DNA from: UBA946 sp031550725 | GTDB lineage: Bacteria; Bacillota; Clostridia; Oscillospirales; Ruminococcaceae | Length of the DNA stretch: 64,000 nt | Assembly: GCA_031550725.1 (NCBI GenBank) | Contig: JAVBOH010000013.1 | Location: forward strand, 1 to 64,000 | Direction of reading: 5' to 3' | Shown here: positions 51,501 to 59,539 of the stretch, piece after piece | Layout of the letters: each line of letters begins with the position of its first letter | Numbering within the stretch: position 1 is the first letter of the stretch | Notes under the pieces: model-generated | The model's database searches: none | Seen by the model: the letters and a program-made list of their open reading frames with translations, nothing else | What the model was told of the DNA's origin: nothing | Program-made: the position numbers and the translations under genes

Positions 51501-52478
51501 CTCAATTGTTCCCTCGTGTTGTTTAATCGGAATAGAGAATATTGGCAGTGATTTCTCATCAATATCATATTTTTTATCGTTAATAATGCCTTTATCAACA
51601 GTAGAAGTGGGCTGTTTTATATCATCATTTATATCATTAAGCTTTGATTTTTCTTCTTGAACTGAATTAGGGGTTGGTTGTTGCTCTTTATCTTCAATAT
51701 TTGGTTGTTTTTCAGAAGTGGGAATTTTTTCTTCTTGAACCTTATTATTTTGAGAAATATCCTTTAAAACATCATTAATAGCAGGAACATCAGCTTGATT
51801 AACTGCAAAAGTAACAGTTTTGTTTGTGTTGTTAAGGCTTAAAGCAAAATCAATATTTTCATTTTGAAGTCGTTTGCTAACTTCTGACATCAAGTCAGCT
51901 GATACTGTAATCTTTGATAGAGGTTGCTTATTTGATTGATTTTGTTCAGTATTTTGTTGAGTTTTTTTAATATGTGGTTGTTCCTGTTGGTGAGAATTTT
52001 TAATAGCATTTTTAATAAGCGTATTTGTTCTATCTAAATCTGCTTGATTTACTGTTATGGTTGTTACTTTTAATGCTGTATTTGTTCTTGCCGAAAACGG
52101 AATAGAGCTTTCATTCATTAGCTTTTTTAAGTTTATTTTTTGAGAATTGCTGTCGCCAATAGAAATTTTCTTTTTATTCTCAATATCGCTATAATTAATA
52201 TTACCCCATGAATTATCCTTTTCATTTGGAGCAACGGCTTTTTTTATAGTATCAAAAACTTTGTTGAAATCTGAGTTATCAAAAGTTAAATGAGCAGTTT
52301 CAAGTTCATCGTTATTCTGAGCAGAAAAACGGATATTTTGGTCTGTGAGCAATTTAGCCACATCAATGTTTTTTGTAACATCAAATCCGATGTTCATGAA
52401 ACCTTTATCTTCTATTTCAGTACTTTTAACACTACCCCAAAACCTAGATTTTTGTGTATCCTGATTGATTTCTGGCAT
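48501..52478 (-). CDS. Large repeat/coiled-coil protein with the same C-terminal tag
   Basis: A 1325-residue protein. Residues 1-250 hold three copies of a domain of about 65 residues, each with '[IL]xFS/Axxxxx....T.T.xQADLxxx' (for example INLKKLMNESSIPFSARTNT, then VTTITVNQADLDR). The middle 300-560 is coiled coil (TAKIEKNQARVDKLYNRIDD). The rest is acidic and probably disordered. The end, EKPKFTLELMKSAVFAPRSN, matches the end of the giant protein at 39993. It lies 3 bases upstream of that gene, so both are made from one transcript and probably act together. Confidence 0.72.
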   Translation of the reverse strand: MPEINQDTQKSRFWGSVKSTEIEDKGFMNIGFDVTKNIDVAKLLTDQNIRFSAQNNDELETAHLTFDNSDFNKVFDTIKKAVAPNEKDNSWGNINYSDIENKKKISIGDSNSQKINLKKLMNESSIPFSARTNTALKVTTITVNQADLDRTNTLIKNAIKNSHQQEQPHIKKTQQNTEQNQSNKQPLSKITVSADLMSEVSKRLQNENIDFALSLNNTNKTVTFAVNQADVPAINDVLKDISQNNKVQEEKIPTSEKQPNIEDKEQQPTPNSVQEEKSKLNDINDDIKQPTSTVDKGIINDKKYDIDEKSLPIFSIPIKQHEGTIERLAEKNDNLTAKIEKNQARVDKLYNRIDDLKKDNSVLLAVKAAAPFGKGLVDAIIEKNNDKIKDITDNKIPNRVQKIKRHETKLENNNQKISKVMDKLKNISSINKFVSNFKNMNSEERRNGFMEGLTAITQHSFDKAQDKCNDLKVRINDISNNLNTESLKMSETFSKNNELSSLKVKFNKSQGKLDRAEKLLDNLDKISKGEVLKDDKEFAKVVSATEKAVEKGIETSTNLDDLADNIVEATSSVIAKAVEKEQEQVQEQPQAQEKPIENTVDVQSVQWNSTKDNEKTELIEPSNELVNIDEVLNEIASLCDKDVSLLQGLDSEKQEHIVDLYLSNMTDDGLENAELIQNIVNDSISLNTVEKTEPVVDEQPQNSEPVIGAEQKEPIPNDIPPMSINEFNEPQPLPIVEEQNKAVSIADKINMEDDIDFDLYEPQEKVEICSLYTIEQNGEVGMFIDTNNNVFDLIKEYAAAEQPFTAMMEYGEPISAISYATAEQSSEFEHSVSINVDKNEVSINSVQGNISDIDRTVENTSITNYHLDKVVELVSDICNGTKDNTLQEQLFNERLENCIAIDEPVQEYVEPKNQSYIVIENNDINIETNQQEAIVDTPQEPTTDNIAIDKLVEEKAESISISDNTPVAQEIDSKTLATLKEITSNYDCYFTSQDLKELPSEVQTSIANLYQKTFNENNLYEQIESVVPELNKEIMKEINLNHLVVNQPMFSDLVEQGVLISDAAVKGSIFKDYMFGETFDNDDLKDSFNSCFESMKFTNSNDETLTVKNFNELKSAIDDPNNTFFKSSNEVTVTKSDPELVREERPVNPEPIVTADKESDILTKVAATTGIPLSDLNALPKDMKNDIIGEFEFSGGNLNSDFFSQDIATMLNVEVSIKNENVQPVANIQSDTAKKEKENPLKSVEELIEGNANMIDGIINNLPPEVEKDKDKEQNQVKDTPTHEDKPKEKPKFTLELMKSAVFAPRSNKQQEKDKSTQKNNEMGL

Positions 52479-52490
52479 AGATAATTCCTC

Positions 52491-53141
52491 CTAATTTCTT
52501 TCCATTTGTTGTTGCATATACCACTCAAGGCATATTTTTCTCTGTTCATAATCGGGAATGGCAACAAGCAAACCAACATCAACTTTTTGTAGTTTATCAA
52601 TTAATTCAATTTGCTCTTTCGTCAAATACGGTCTGATGCTCCCACCTTTAGGAATGCCATTCGCTTCACGAAATTTTCTTGCAGACATTCCTAAAGCAAG
52701 TCTATTAATCATATCACTCTCATTGCTGTAATGATAAGGCTTAGGATTATCATGTATTAACTTAATATTATCACTTAGTAATGCAAATTCCTTTGTTGTA
52801 GTTTGTAACGTCTTTATATATTCTTCCATTTCATTAAAATGCTTGATATATAACTCTTTAATTTGTGCAGCTTTTGCACCCCTATATCCCATTGCCAAAA
52901 ACATGAAACCATCTCTTGTCATTTCATAACATTTTTGATTTCTATTCCAGTCATCCTTGTAAGAGGTCTCCTTAAAGTTTAGGAGACCAAACTCTTTAGA
53001 ACAATCTAAATTTTTTATATCTGTAAGAACATTATCATGCCTTTTGTCAAAAAACTTTGCAACAAATAAGCTATTAACCTTTACCGTTCCTTGTATATCT
53101 GCAAATAAACCATATGTATTAATAGGTACTAACTTTTTCAT
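52491..53141 (-). CDS. Rha family phage-type regulator
   Basis: A 216-residue protein. The N-terminal Rha domain is visible: TVKVNSLFVAKFFDKRHDNV, LNFKETSYKDDWNRNQKCYE and MTRDGFMFLAMGYRGAKAAQ. A linker and a C-terminal domain follow (ALGMSARKFREANGIPKGGS). Rha proteins are phage regulators in which 'xxxVxExxxKxHxxVxxxI' binds DNA. It stands 12 bases upstream of the large coiled-coil gene and may be in the same operon. Its presence points to phage-like exchange. Confidence 0.85.
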   Translation of the reverse strand: MKKLVPINTYGLFADIQGTVKVNSLFVAKFFDKRHDNVLTDIKNLDCSKEFGLLNFKETSYKDDWNRNQKCYEMTRDGFMFLAMGYRGAKAAQIKELYIKHFNEMEEYIKTLQTTTKEFALLSDNIKLIHDNPKPYHYSNESDMINRLALGMSARKFREANGIPKGGSIRPYLTKEQIELIDKLQKVDVGLLVAIPDYEQRKICLEWYMQQQMERN

Positions 53142-53177
53142 TTTAAACCCCTTTCAATCATAATCCAATAATATATA

Positions 53178-53450
53178 TCAATACCTTTTTACCATTTCTA
53201 TAAATTTCTCCACTGTTTCTGCATAAAAATAATCAGCAAACCACATATCATATTCAACAACAGAATTCCATTTAGTAGAGTTAGTAGTAAGAAAATGTGT
53301 ACCTAAACTATTTGCTAATGTCAGCTTATTTCCATGCCAAAATCCCATTGGATATTTATTAAGTTCTGATGTTATTTTCTGCATAATAGTTTTTGCTGAT
53401 ACCGTATCACAATTAACTAAATCTAATGCTACTTTATTTTTGGTTTGCAT
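53178..53450 (-). CDS. Hypothetical protein
   Basis: A 90-residue soluble protein: TIMQKITSELNKYPMGFWHG then TKWNSVVEYDMWFADYFYAE. Rich in aromatic residues, with no motif recognised. It is followed after 36 bases by the Rha gene. The upstream site GGAGAG is about 12 bases from ATG. Confidence 0.5.
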   Translation of the reverse strand: MQTKNKVALDLVNCDTVSAKTIMQKITSELNKYPMGFWHGNKLTLANSLGTHFLTTNSTKWNSVVEYDMWFADYFYAETVEKFIEMVKRY

Positions 53451-53516
53451 ATTATCGCTTATTACAATAGTGTGTTTTACTAATTTCAGAATAAAAATCT
53501 CTCCTTTTCTTGAAAA

Positions 53517-53531
53517 GTGTCATAATGTCAC
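53517..53531. repeat. GTGTCA-type palindrome, copy 5
   Basis: GTGTCATAATGTCAC (one mismatch) stands within AAAA...TTTTT and overlaps the stop codon of the PAPS-reductase-family gene. Confidence 0.65.
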
Positions 53532-54557
53532 TTTTTCTTCAGTATTATTATCAATTTCATATTTAACATTAATGTATTCAAGAACTTCACGCATACCTAA
53601 ACCACCTTGCTCCATAGGTTTCATGCAATATTCCCATATATCAGGGTGCGATTTTTGAAGTTGTTGAAAACGGTTCGGTTCTTTCTCAAGGTGACAGCCA
53701 AACCCACAATAAATACAACCAGTGCGAGTGAGTTTAGTTGTAACAAGCTTACCCTTTTCATCATGCTTTATATAGCCATATATTTCATCACAATAAGGAA
53801 CATTTTTAAGTAGAATATATGACAAAACATCTTGTTCAGTCCAAAATGCCATTGGTTGAGATTTAGGAGCATAGCTATCAAAAGCATTACAGCCTGTTCT
53901 AATCCAACCTTGTCGTCTTAATTGACTTTCTATTGCCATTGTCCCAAGAATGGGCATTTTACCACTTTCACGACCAAATTTGTGAAATGGTGATTTCTTG
54001 CTGTGATAACAACATTGTGGTGATATTTTGAATGGTGCATTTAACAAATATTTGTATTTTGGAACGTTATACCTTGATAATTCACCAGTGTGAGGGTCAA
54101 TATATGTACCATCTAGCATTTCTAATCTAGTTGATGTGTAATCAGAATTTTTTGCTAATCCATTTCTCACATCACAAACCCGACCTGAGATTTCTTTTGA
54201 AATGATAGGATAGCCATATTCTGAAATGATTTGCTTAAAGTTTTTTTTAGGTCTTATGGTTACAACATTTGGAATAGTTTTAACAAAGTCTTTGATTTCG
54301 GGATATTCTAATCCAGTGTCGCAAAAAACAGCTTCAATATCGGGGAATAGTTGCCTTGCAATATGCAATAAAACTGTACTATCCTTTCCACCCGAAAACG
54401 AAACATATACTTGTCCGTCATAATATTCATACCATTCAATCAACCTTGCTATTGTTATTCCGACTTTCCTGTGCAGTGGCAAGGCTTGTAGCTCTTTTAA
54501 TCGCTCTGAATCATGAATATGACCATCATTTGAATATCTGTCACTCAATTTTGTCAA
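53520..54557 (-). CDS. PAPS reductase/ATP pyrophosphatase family protein
   Basis: A 345-residue protein. The PP-loop is DGQVYVSFSGGKDSTVLLHI (SGGKDS about residues 55-60), and AVFCDTGLEYPEIKDFVKTI continues the family signature. The C-terminal CIYCGFGCHLEKEPNRFQQL holds a Cys cluster, perhaps for iron-sulfur. Phages and mobile elements often carry this group, sometimes tied to DNA or RNA modification such as phosphorothioation (DndC) but also others. TTG 54557 is the start, with GGAG 8 bases upstream. Its neighbours are DNA methyltransferases. Confidence 0.82.
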   Translation of the reverse strand: MTKLSDRYSNDGHIHDSERLKELQALPLHRKVGITIARLIEWYEYYDGQVYVSFSGGKDSTVLLHIARQLFPDIEAVFCDTGLEYPEIKDFVKTIPNVVTIRPKKNFKQIISEYGYPIISKEISGRVCDVRNGLAKNSDYTSTRLEMLDGTYIDPHTGELSRYNVPKYKYLLNAPFKISPQCCYHSKKSPFHKFGRESGKMPILGTMAIESQLRRQGWIRTGCNAFDSYAPKSQPMAFWTEQDVLSYILLKNVPYCDEIYGYIKHDEKGKLVTTKLTRTGCIYCGFGCHLEKEPNRFQQLQKSHPDIWEYCMKPMEQGGLGMREVLEYINVKYEIDNNTEEKVTL

Positions 54558-54570
54558 CTCCTATTAAAAA

Positions 54571-54585
54571 ATGTCATTATGACAC
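54571..54585. repeat. GTGTCA-type palindrome, copy 6
   Basis: ATGTCATTATGACAC lies between the end of the C5-methyltransferase gene and the start of the PAPS-reductase-family gene. Confidence 0.7.
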
Positions 54586-54588
54586 TTT

Positions 54589-55626
54589 TCATATGTTTTT
54601 TAATATATGTTCAATCACATCAACAGTCCAACCATTACCAATGCCTTTATATCGCTGATGATTTGAAACTCCTGCAGTATAATTATCGGGCAAAGTCTGA
54701 CAACGCTCTGCTTCAATTGGTGTAAGTTTCCTTATGATGTAATCGCCGTCGGGTAAATCAATTTTATACAGTCCAGTTTTCGCACCACCACCACCACCAT
54801 TAGCAGATAATGCTACTGTTTTACCGTAAACAGAATAAATTCGTTCACCTTGACCACCCTTGCCAATATGTCCTATTCGGATTGGAATAGCAACCATAGT
54901 AGCTCCAAAGCCGTCTGTTCTGACTGCATTTGCAACATCTGTTTTATAGTATTGTGCTTTAACTGTTCGTGCTTTATCTTCTAAATCATTTAGAATGATT
55001 GGTTCAGCAATCATAGTATGCCGACATCGTTCCAAAGTATCTTTAAATGTCGCACCCTGACACCGAGTTGTGTATGTATATGCTTTTTCCTGCCATGAAG
55101 TTCCACTCTCAATAATATCTTTAAGTAAAATCCCTTTATCAATCGGCTGTTCAATCCCACTAATATTAGTCCAATAGCACCTCTTACGTTGCTGTGCAGA
55201 TACTAAAGCTGAATTTATCATTACTGGTTCAACACCAAGATATTTTGATATTTCTGACTTAATATTTTTATGTATACTATAATTATTTTCATATAAAAAA
55301 TACTTACATTTGCTTGTTTCTAGTGCTTCATAGTATTTCAAAAATAGCTTGAAACCTAATCCATCAGCAGTTATTTCACGATTATTTTTTGCAATACTCC
55401 AATATGTACAAGGTGAACCACCTATTAATAAGTCATAACCCCTAAACTCACTAAAATCTGCATTAAAAACATCTCCATGCTGTTCAATTTTGGGGTAATT
55501 ATTATTTGATATTGTCATCGCATATTTATCAATTTCAAATGCTGAGTATTGTTCAACCTCAATTCCTGCACGTTCTAAAGCAACCATTCCACAAGAAATT
55601 CCGTCAAACAAGCTTAAAACTCTCAC
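54589..55626 (-). CDS. DNA cytosine-C5 methyltransferase
   Basis: A 345-residue protein. Motif I is VLSLFDGISCGMVALERAGI, and motif IV is DLLIGGSPCTYWSIAKNNRE with the catalytic Cys (about residue 74). Motif VI is KYFLYENNYSIHKNIKSEIS, where the normal ENV is ENN, as in a phage subgroup; motif VIII is SALVSAQQRKRCYWTNI. Motifs IX-X lie in VNSx..RRLTPIEAERCQT-like RKLTPIEAERCQTLPDNYTA. GTG 55626 is the start, with AAGGAGTG upstream. No restriction endonuclease is seen beside it. Confidence 0.9.
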   Translation of the reverse strand: MRVLSLFDGISCGMVALERAGIEVEQYSAFEIDKYAMTISNNNYPKIEQHGDVFNADFSEFRGYDLLIGGSPCTYWSIAKNNREITADGLGFKLFLKYYEALETSKCKYFLYENNYSIHKNIKSEISKYLGVEPVMINSALVSAQQRKRCYWTNISGIEQPIDKGILLKDIIESGTSWQEKAYTYTTRCQGATFKDTLERCRHTMIAEPIILNDLEDKARTVKAQYYKTDVANAVRTDGFGATMVAIPIRIGHIGKGGQGERIYSVYGKTVALSANGGGGGAKTGLYKIDLPDGDYIIRKLTPIEAERCQTLPDNYTAGVSNHQRYKGIGNGWTVDVIEHILKNI

Positions 55627-55650
55627 TTACCACACTCCTTATATAAAAAG

Positions 55651-55680
55651 AAAAGTGGAAGAAATTAATCTTCCACTTTT
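55651..55680 (-). terminator. Terminator of the exported LRR-protein gene
   Basis: AAAAGTGGAAGA pairs with TCTTCCACTTTT (12 bp) around a 6-base loop, 12 bases after the stop. Confidence 0.82.
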
Positions 55681-55692
55681 CGCATAAATAAA

Positions 55693-56160
55693 TTAATCGT
55701 TACTGATATGTACATAGATAGTTACAAGATTGCTTTCCTTTTCTGTAGTTTCAACGGAAACATATTTGCTATATGCTCTATCAGAAATATCTGTAATAGA
55801 ATCGGGAATTATAAGCTTTCTAAAACAAGCTGTTCCAAATAAGCTTTTAATTGCCACAACTGGTTTTCCGTCAATATGAGATGGAACTTTAAGAACACCA
55901 TTTACAGCACTACCTGCAACATATCCACCAAGACGAGGATTTACTTTGAAATTTTCATCATAATCAAAGCAACTTGTTATTGTTAGTTCTCCATCTTCGT
56001 TTTCACGATACGAGAAAATAACGAAGTTAATCTGTACTTCATCTTGAACAGCATATGGATTGTATTGATACTGATATGCAAAACTGCTGATTGTTGGCAT
56101 TGCCGATAGGGAAAGTGCAAATGTTAGTGCGACTGAGATAGCTTTCATTGATTTTTTCAT
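55693..56160 (-). CDS. Secreted BspA-like leucine-rich repeat protein (short)
   Basis: A 155-residue protein. The signal peptide is MKKSMKAISVALTFALSLSA plus MPTISSFA. One BspA-type repeat is visible: VPSHIDGKPVVAIKSLFGTA then CFRKLIIPDSITDISDRAY. Such LRR_5 repeats serve in adhesion in larger surface proteins; here just one to two repeats are present. AAAGGAGAT precedes the start. It shares the operator TATAACTC-N4-GAGTTATA with the methyltransferase gene at 57480. Confidence 0.72.
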   Translation of the reverse strand: MKKSMKAISVALTFALSLSAMPTISSFAYQYQYNPYAVQDEVQINFVIFSYRENEDGELTITSCFDYDENFKVNPRLGGYVAGSAVNGVLKVPSHIDGKPVVAIKSLFGTACFRKLIIPDSITDISDRAYSKYVSVETTEKESNLVTIYVHISND

Positions 56161-56194
56161 TGTAGAAAATCTCCTTTAAAATAAATAATATATT

Positions 56195-56214
56195 TATAAC
56201 TCTTTCGAGTTATA
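56195..56214. promoter_or_regulatory. Palindromic operator TATAACTC-N4-GAGTTATA, copy 1
   Basis: TATAACTCTTTCGAGTTATA lies 35 bases before the LRR-protein start. It is part of a repeated block with AAATAAATAATATATT on one side and TGCAAAAGTAATTAG on the other; TTGCAT could be the -35. Confidence 0.65.
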
Positions 56215-56236
56215 TGCAAAAGTAATTAGAAAATAA

Positions 56237-56262
56237 AAAAGCAGCCGTTTATCAGCTACATA
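56237..56262 (-). terminator. Hairpin after the methyltransferase gene
   Basis: AGCAGCC/GGCTGCT-like pairing (GTAGCTG...CGGCTGC) with TTTTTTATTTT on the minus strand, 7 bases after the stop. Confidence 0.5.
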
Positions 56263-56268
56263 ATTTAG

Positions 56269-57480
56269 TTATTGTATATTTAATTGTTTATCCAGTTCTT
56301 TTTTTATGCCATTGGCTATAAGTTCAGCTAAGTCAACAGGGACGGCATTACCAACCTGCCTATACATATCGTTAATTGCTCCAACAAATTCAAAATCCAT
56401 TGGAAACGTTTGAAGCATGGCACACTCTCTCACAGTTAATCGTCGCATTTTATTTACATGAATCTCCGGTTGAGTTGCAGTAATAGTGTCTGATGGTCTA
56501 TTCCAATTTGTTATTCTTAGAGATTGCTCAAATTTAATTTCTTTCTCAACTAAAGTTGTGACAACTTTGTCATATGTATCATCAAATTTCAAGAATTTTT
56601 TTAGTTTCCACCAATCGTTCGGTTTTGGAATACACCCCGAATTATTATCCTTGCGAAACCAATGTCCGGCTGTAAATGAATATCCAAAATATTTATCAAT
56701 ATTTGAAATCGACAAACCTGATTCAGCTCTCCAAAACTTTAAATAATCACATATTTCATGTTGATTAACTTCTTCTGCTCTTTCCCAAAAAGTATCTGCA
56801 ACATTAGTTGAAGCAATGTGATTATATAATATTGTTCCATCATTAAGTTGTATGGGATTTTGAGTTATATTAACATTGCTTAAAAAACCAATTGTATCAC
56901 TTACTGTAGGAGTTCTTTTTAATCCATTCACTGGTACATCAATGTAGTGCGTTCTTAAGGGGAAAATATTATTGCAATTTATTCTGTTTCCTAGAATTAT
57001 CACACGTTCCCTCATTTGTGGAATACCATATTCGGCAGAGTTAAGTAATTCGTAATTAACTTGATAACCAAGACTTTCAAAATCATTTATTATCATTTCA
57101 ATTACTTTACCATTCTCCATCGATAGAATACCCTTAACATTTTCAGCGACAAAAAACTTTGGTTGTTTATCCGATATAACACGAAGTAATTGCTTGTATA
57201 AATAATTCCTCTTGTCTTTCATTGAACGTTTGGCATTGGCTATGGAAAATCCTTGACATGGAAACCCACCAATTATTAAATCTGCATTATTTGGTATTTC
57301 ATCATTTGATATGTTACAGATATCTCCGTAAATAATGTGAGAACCAATATTTTTTTTATAGGTTGCAACAGCATTTTTAGAAAAGTCATTTGCCCAAATT
57401 ACCTCAAATCCTGCATTAATAAATCCTAAATCCATTCCACCTGCACCTGAAAATAAAGAAATAATTTTGTATCTATTCAT
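56269..57480 (-). CDS. DNA cytosine-C5 methyltransferase (Dcm family)
   Basis: A 403-residue protein. Motif I is IISLFSGAGGMDLGFINAGF, motif IV is LIIGGFPCQGFSIANAKRSM (Cys near residue 75) and motif VI is FFVAENVKGILSMENGKVIE. Motif VIII is EYGIPQMRERVIILGNRI and motif X is RQVGNAVPVDLAELIANGI. The target domain between has FRKDNNSGCIPKPNDWWKLK. ATG 57480 is chosen since GGAGA stands just upstream. It is a full orthodox enzyme beside another, divergent one at 54589. It lacks a restriction partner here. Confidence 0.93.
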   Translation of the reverse strand: MNRYKIISLFSGAGGMDLGFINAGFEVIWANDFSKNAVATYKKNIGSHIIYGDICNISNDEIPNNADLIIGGFPCQGFSIANAKRSMKDKRNYLYKQLLRVISDKQPKFFVAENVKGILSMENGKVIEMIINDFESLGYQVNYELLNSAEYGIPQMRERVIILGNRINCNNIFPLRTHYIDVPVNGLKRTPTVSDTIGFLSNVNITQNPIQLNDGTILYNHIASTNVADTFWERAEEVNQHEICDYLKFWRAESGLSISNIDKYFGYSFTAGHWFRKDNNSGCIPKPNDWWKLKKFLKFDDTYDKVVTTLVEKEIKFEQSLRITNWNRPSDTITATQPEIHVNKMRRLTVRECAMLQTFPMDFEFVGAINDMYRQVGNAVPVDLAELIANGIKKELDKQLNIQ

Positions 57481-57509
57481 GAATCTCCTTTTAAAATAAA
57501 TAATATATT

Positions 57510-57529
57510 TATAACTCAAATGAGTTATA
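57510..57529. promoter_or_regulatory. Palindromic operator TATAACTC-N4-GAGTTATA, copy 2
   Basis: TATAACTCAAATGAGTTATA stands 30 bases before the methyltransferase start. Flanks (AATATATTTATAACTC and TGCAAAAGTAATTAG) match copy 1 at 56195. Confidence 0.66.
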
Positions 57530-57610
57530 TGCAAAAGTAATTAGTATATAAAAAAACAGCCATAATTAGCTGCTTTTAATTGCTGTATTTAGTTGTGATT
57601 TATATAATTC

Positions 57611-57627
57611 TGTGTCATAATGACACA
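57611..57627. repeat. GTGTCA-type palindrome, copy 7
   Basis: TGTGTCATAATGACACA, extended by TTC/GAA on both sides, lies just after the PcfJ-like gene stop. Confidence 0.72.
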
Positions 57628-57633
57628 GAATTA

Positions 57634-58965
57634 CTAATTGAGTTTCATGTATTTTTTAATAGCTATTTCAGATGAATTAGCAACACAATCCTTGACATAT
57701 TGTAATGTTTCATCTTTGCATGGACGATTGTGCGATTTATAGCATTGATTTACATAGATTGAATACTTACTATTTCTACTTTTTTTAAAACGGACTTCTA
57801 TAGTAAGATGTTCATCATCAATATCAGCAGTATAGACTACGCACAATCCTATATTTATCTTATTTACATAGCCACCAACACAATTATGATTTCTCTTTCC
57901 CTCGAATTCGAGAGACTTTTTTGTTTTTAACAGAATAAATTCTTTAGGTAATTTTAGATATTTTAGAGGTGTTGCAGGTATGACAAGTTTCTTTCCATAA
58001 TTCATCTTTTTAGTTATTCTGTCAGCCAATTGTTCATGGTAAGTAATAATTTTCTTTTTACCTGCAAGTATATCAATTGGCTCTTTAAGGGTCATGGAGA
58101 AATCTATATAATCATTTAAAACATCACCATTTATAGATAAATTTCTTTTTGTTTGAATATACCATTTGAAATAATCACAAGCAATTTTTCGTTTATTATT
58201 TTTGTTAGGTACAAGAGAAAAATCAATATCATTTGTATCGGTAAACAAAGATGGTATTTGTTCGGACTTAATATAATTCTTTGCACAACAAGCTGCATAT
58301 GTCCTATTAAACGATAATTTATTTACACTCTTGGGTAATGTAATATTAAATTGCTTTTCAAAATACTCTTTTTTATTGTGGTAATTTGCAATTTCATTTA
58401 ATTTAATTGGTGGGAAGAAATCTTCTGAAAAAAAATCTTTCCATATCTTAGAGCTTTCAGAAAAAAGCGATAAGATATGTTTGCGTATTTGAATAGGTGC
58501 ATACTTCAAATCAGAAACTGTCGTAGGATAGTAACCTTTATTCCGACCTACAGTGAAAAAGTCATTGCAATTATAAATAAAAATCTTTCTTTTTACTTGT
58601 TGCCAAGATAGCCACCATGTATTAGATTTTTTTAAATCGATATTTACCCCATTTGTCGGCGAATAAAATTCTATTATAATATACTTTGTTCCATCATCTT
58701 TTAATTTTAAAGATATACGAATTTTTTGCCCTGTTTCTTTTAGTGATAACTTGATGTATTCTAAACATTTATTTTGCTGTATACTATTTACCATTTCATT
58801 TAATTCATGCAATTCATAGGGTAAAATATCTATAACAACTTCATTAGCATAAACTACATCTTTTCTAATATTTAGTGAGTTGTCAAAAAGTTTAATTAGT
58901 GAATTATAGAAACTTTCGCAGAATTGTTCCTTGCAAGTCACTTGAACCTCCATTCTTTGATACAA
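57634..58965 (-). CDS. PcfJ-like protein
   Basis: A 443-residue protein. The C-terminal part, KSLEFEGKRNHNCVGGYVNK then LCVVYTADIDDEHLTIEVRF and SIYVNQCYKSHNRPCKDETL, matches the PcfJ domain found on conjugative plasmids such as pCF10 and on many clostridial elements. The first 340 residues are less conserved. The role of PcfJ in transfer is not settled. TTG 58965 with AGAGG 10 bases upstream is the likely start; ATG 58953 is the alternative. Confidence 0.78.
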   Translation of the reverse strand: MYQRMEVQVTCKEQFCESFYNSLIKLFDNSLNIRKDVVYANEVVIDILPYELHELNEMVNSIQQNKCLEYIKLSLKETGQKIRISLKLKDDGTKYIIIEFYSPTNGVNIDLKKSNTWWLSWQQVKRKIFIYNCNDFFTVGRNKGYYPTTVSDLKYAPIQIRKHILSLFSESSKIWKDFFSEDFFPPIKLNEIANYHNKKEYFEKQFNITLPKSVNKLSFNRTYAACCAKNYIKSEQIPSLFTDTNDIDFSLVPNKNNKRKIACDYFKWYIQTKRNLSINGDVLNDYIDFSMTLKEPIDILAGKKKIITYHEQLADRITKKMNYGKKLVIPATPLKYLKLPKEFILLKTKKSLEFEGKRNHNCVGGYVNKINIGLCVVYTADIDDEHLTIEVRFKKSRNSKYSIYVNQCYKSHNRPCKDETLQYVKDCVANSSEIAIKKYMKLN

Positions 58966-58987
58966 TCTTTATAACCTCTTTTATTGA

Positions 58988-59539
58988 TTATTTCAAAGGT
59001 TTATTATATTTAGTTAATTCCCGAAATACTATGTCTTTAGGCAAAAAGTTGTGACAAAAATATGCACTTCCAAAGTGTGGACTACCTTTTGCTTTATTGA
59101 AATCTTGCCTTGTGAAATAACCTATTCTTGAATCAAAAACCAACAATTCTAAGCCAGTTTTGAATAATTTATATCTTTCCTGTGATTGAATGCTACTCAC
59201 TGGTAATAGAATTGCAAATGGTTTATTTAATTCATATAGCCTTTTTAGTATCTTATCCTTTTTTGAAAAAGGTGGATTGCTGATGATTATGTCATAATGT
59301 TCTGTTGGCTCATATTCAAAAAAGTCTTGATTATCTTTTAACGATGAACGGAGAACAGTATATCCATTCGTAGTGAATGTACGATAAAACGCACTCCATT
59401 CCTCATCAAAAGGACACCAAATCACTTTATCCTTGCCGATAAATTCAAGTAATGGTTCAACTGCATAAAACGGTGTGTAAACTTCATCACCCTTTATTGA
59501 TTTTGTTGATTGTAAATAAGCTTTGTTCATCACTCGCAT
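58988..59539 (-). CDS. Phage-type DNA methyltransferase (NPPF motif)
   Basis: A 183-residue protein. YTPFYAVEPLLEFIGKDKVI and WCPFDEEWSAFYRTFTTNGY are followed by HYDIIISNPPFSKKDKILKR with the catalytic NPPF (about residues 88-91). SPHFGSAYFCHNFLPKDI closes the fold. It is a small SAM-fold enzyme of the type phages use to modify adenine. It overlaps the gene upstream by 10 bases. No endonuclease partner is near. Confidence 0.78.
   Translation of the reverse strand: MRVMNKAYLQSTKSIKGDEVYTPFYAVEPLLEFIGKDKVIWCPFDEEWSAFYRTFTTNGYTVLRSSLKDNQDFFEYEPTEHYDIIISNPPFSKKDKILKRLYELNKPFAILLPVSSIQSQERYKLFKTGLELLVFDSRIGYFTRQDFNKAKGSPHFGSAYFCHNFLPKDIVFRELTKYNKPLK

Noticed and set aside
40072..52484. Many plus-strand frames of 60-160 codons opposite the giant genes
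   Set aside because: They are antisense shadows of two very long continuous minus-strand genes, lack ribosome sites, and have unnatural Ser/Phe-rich composition.
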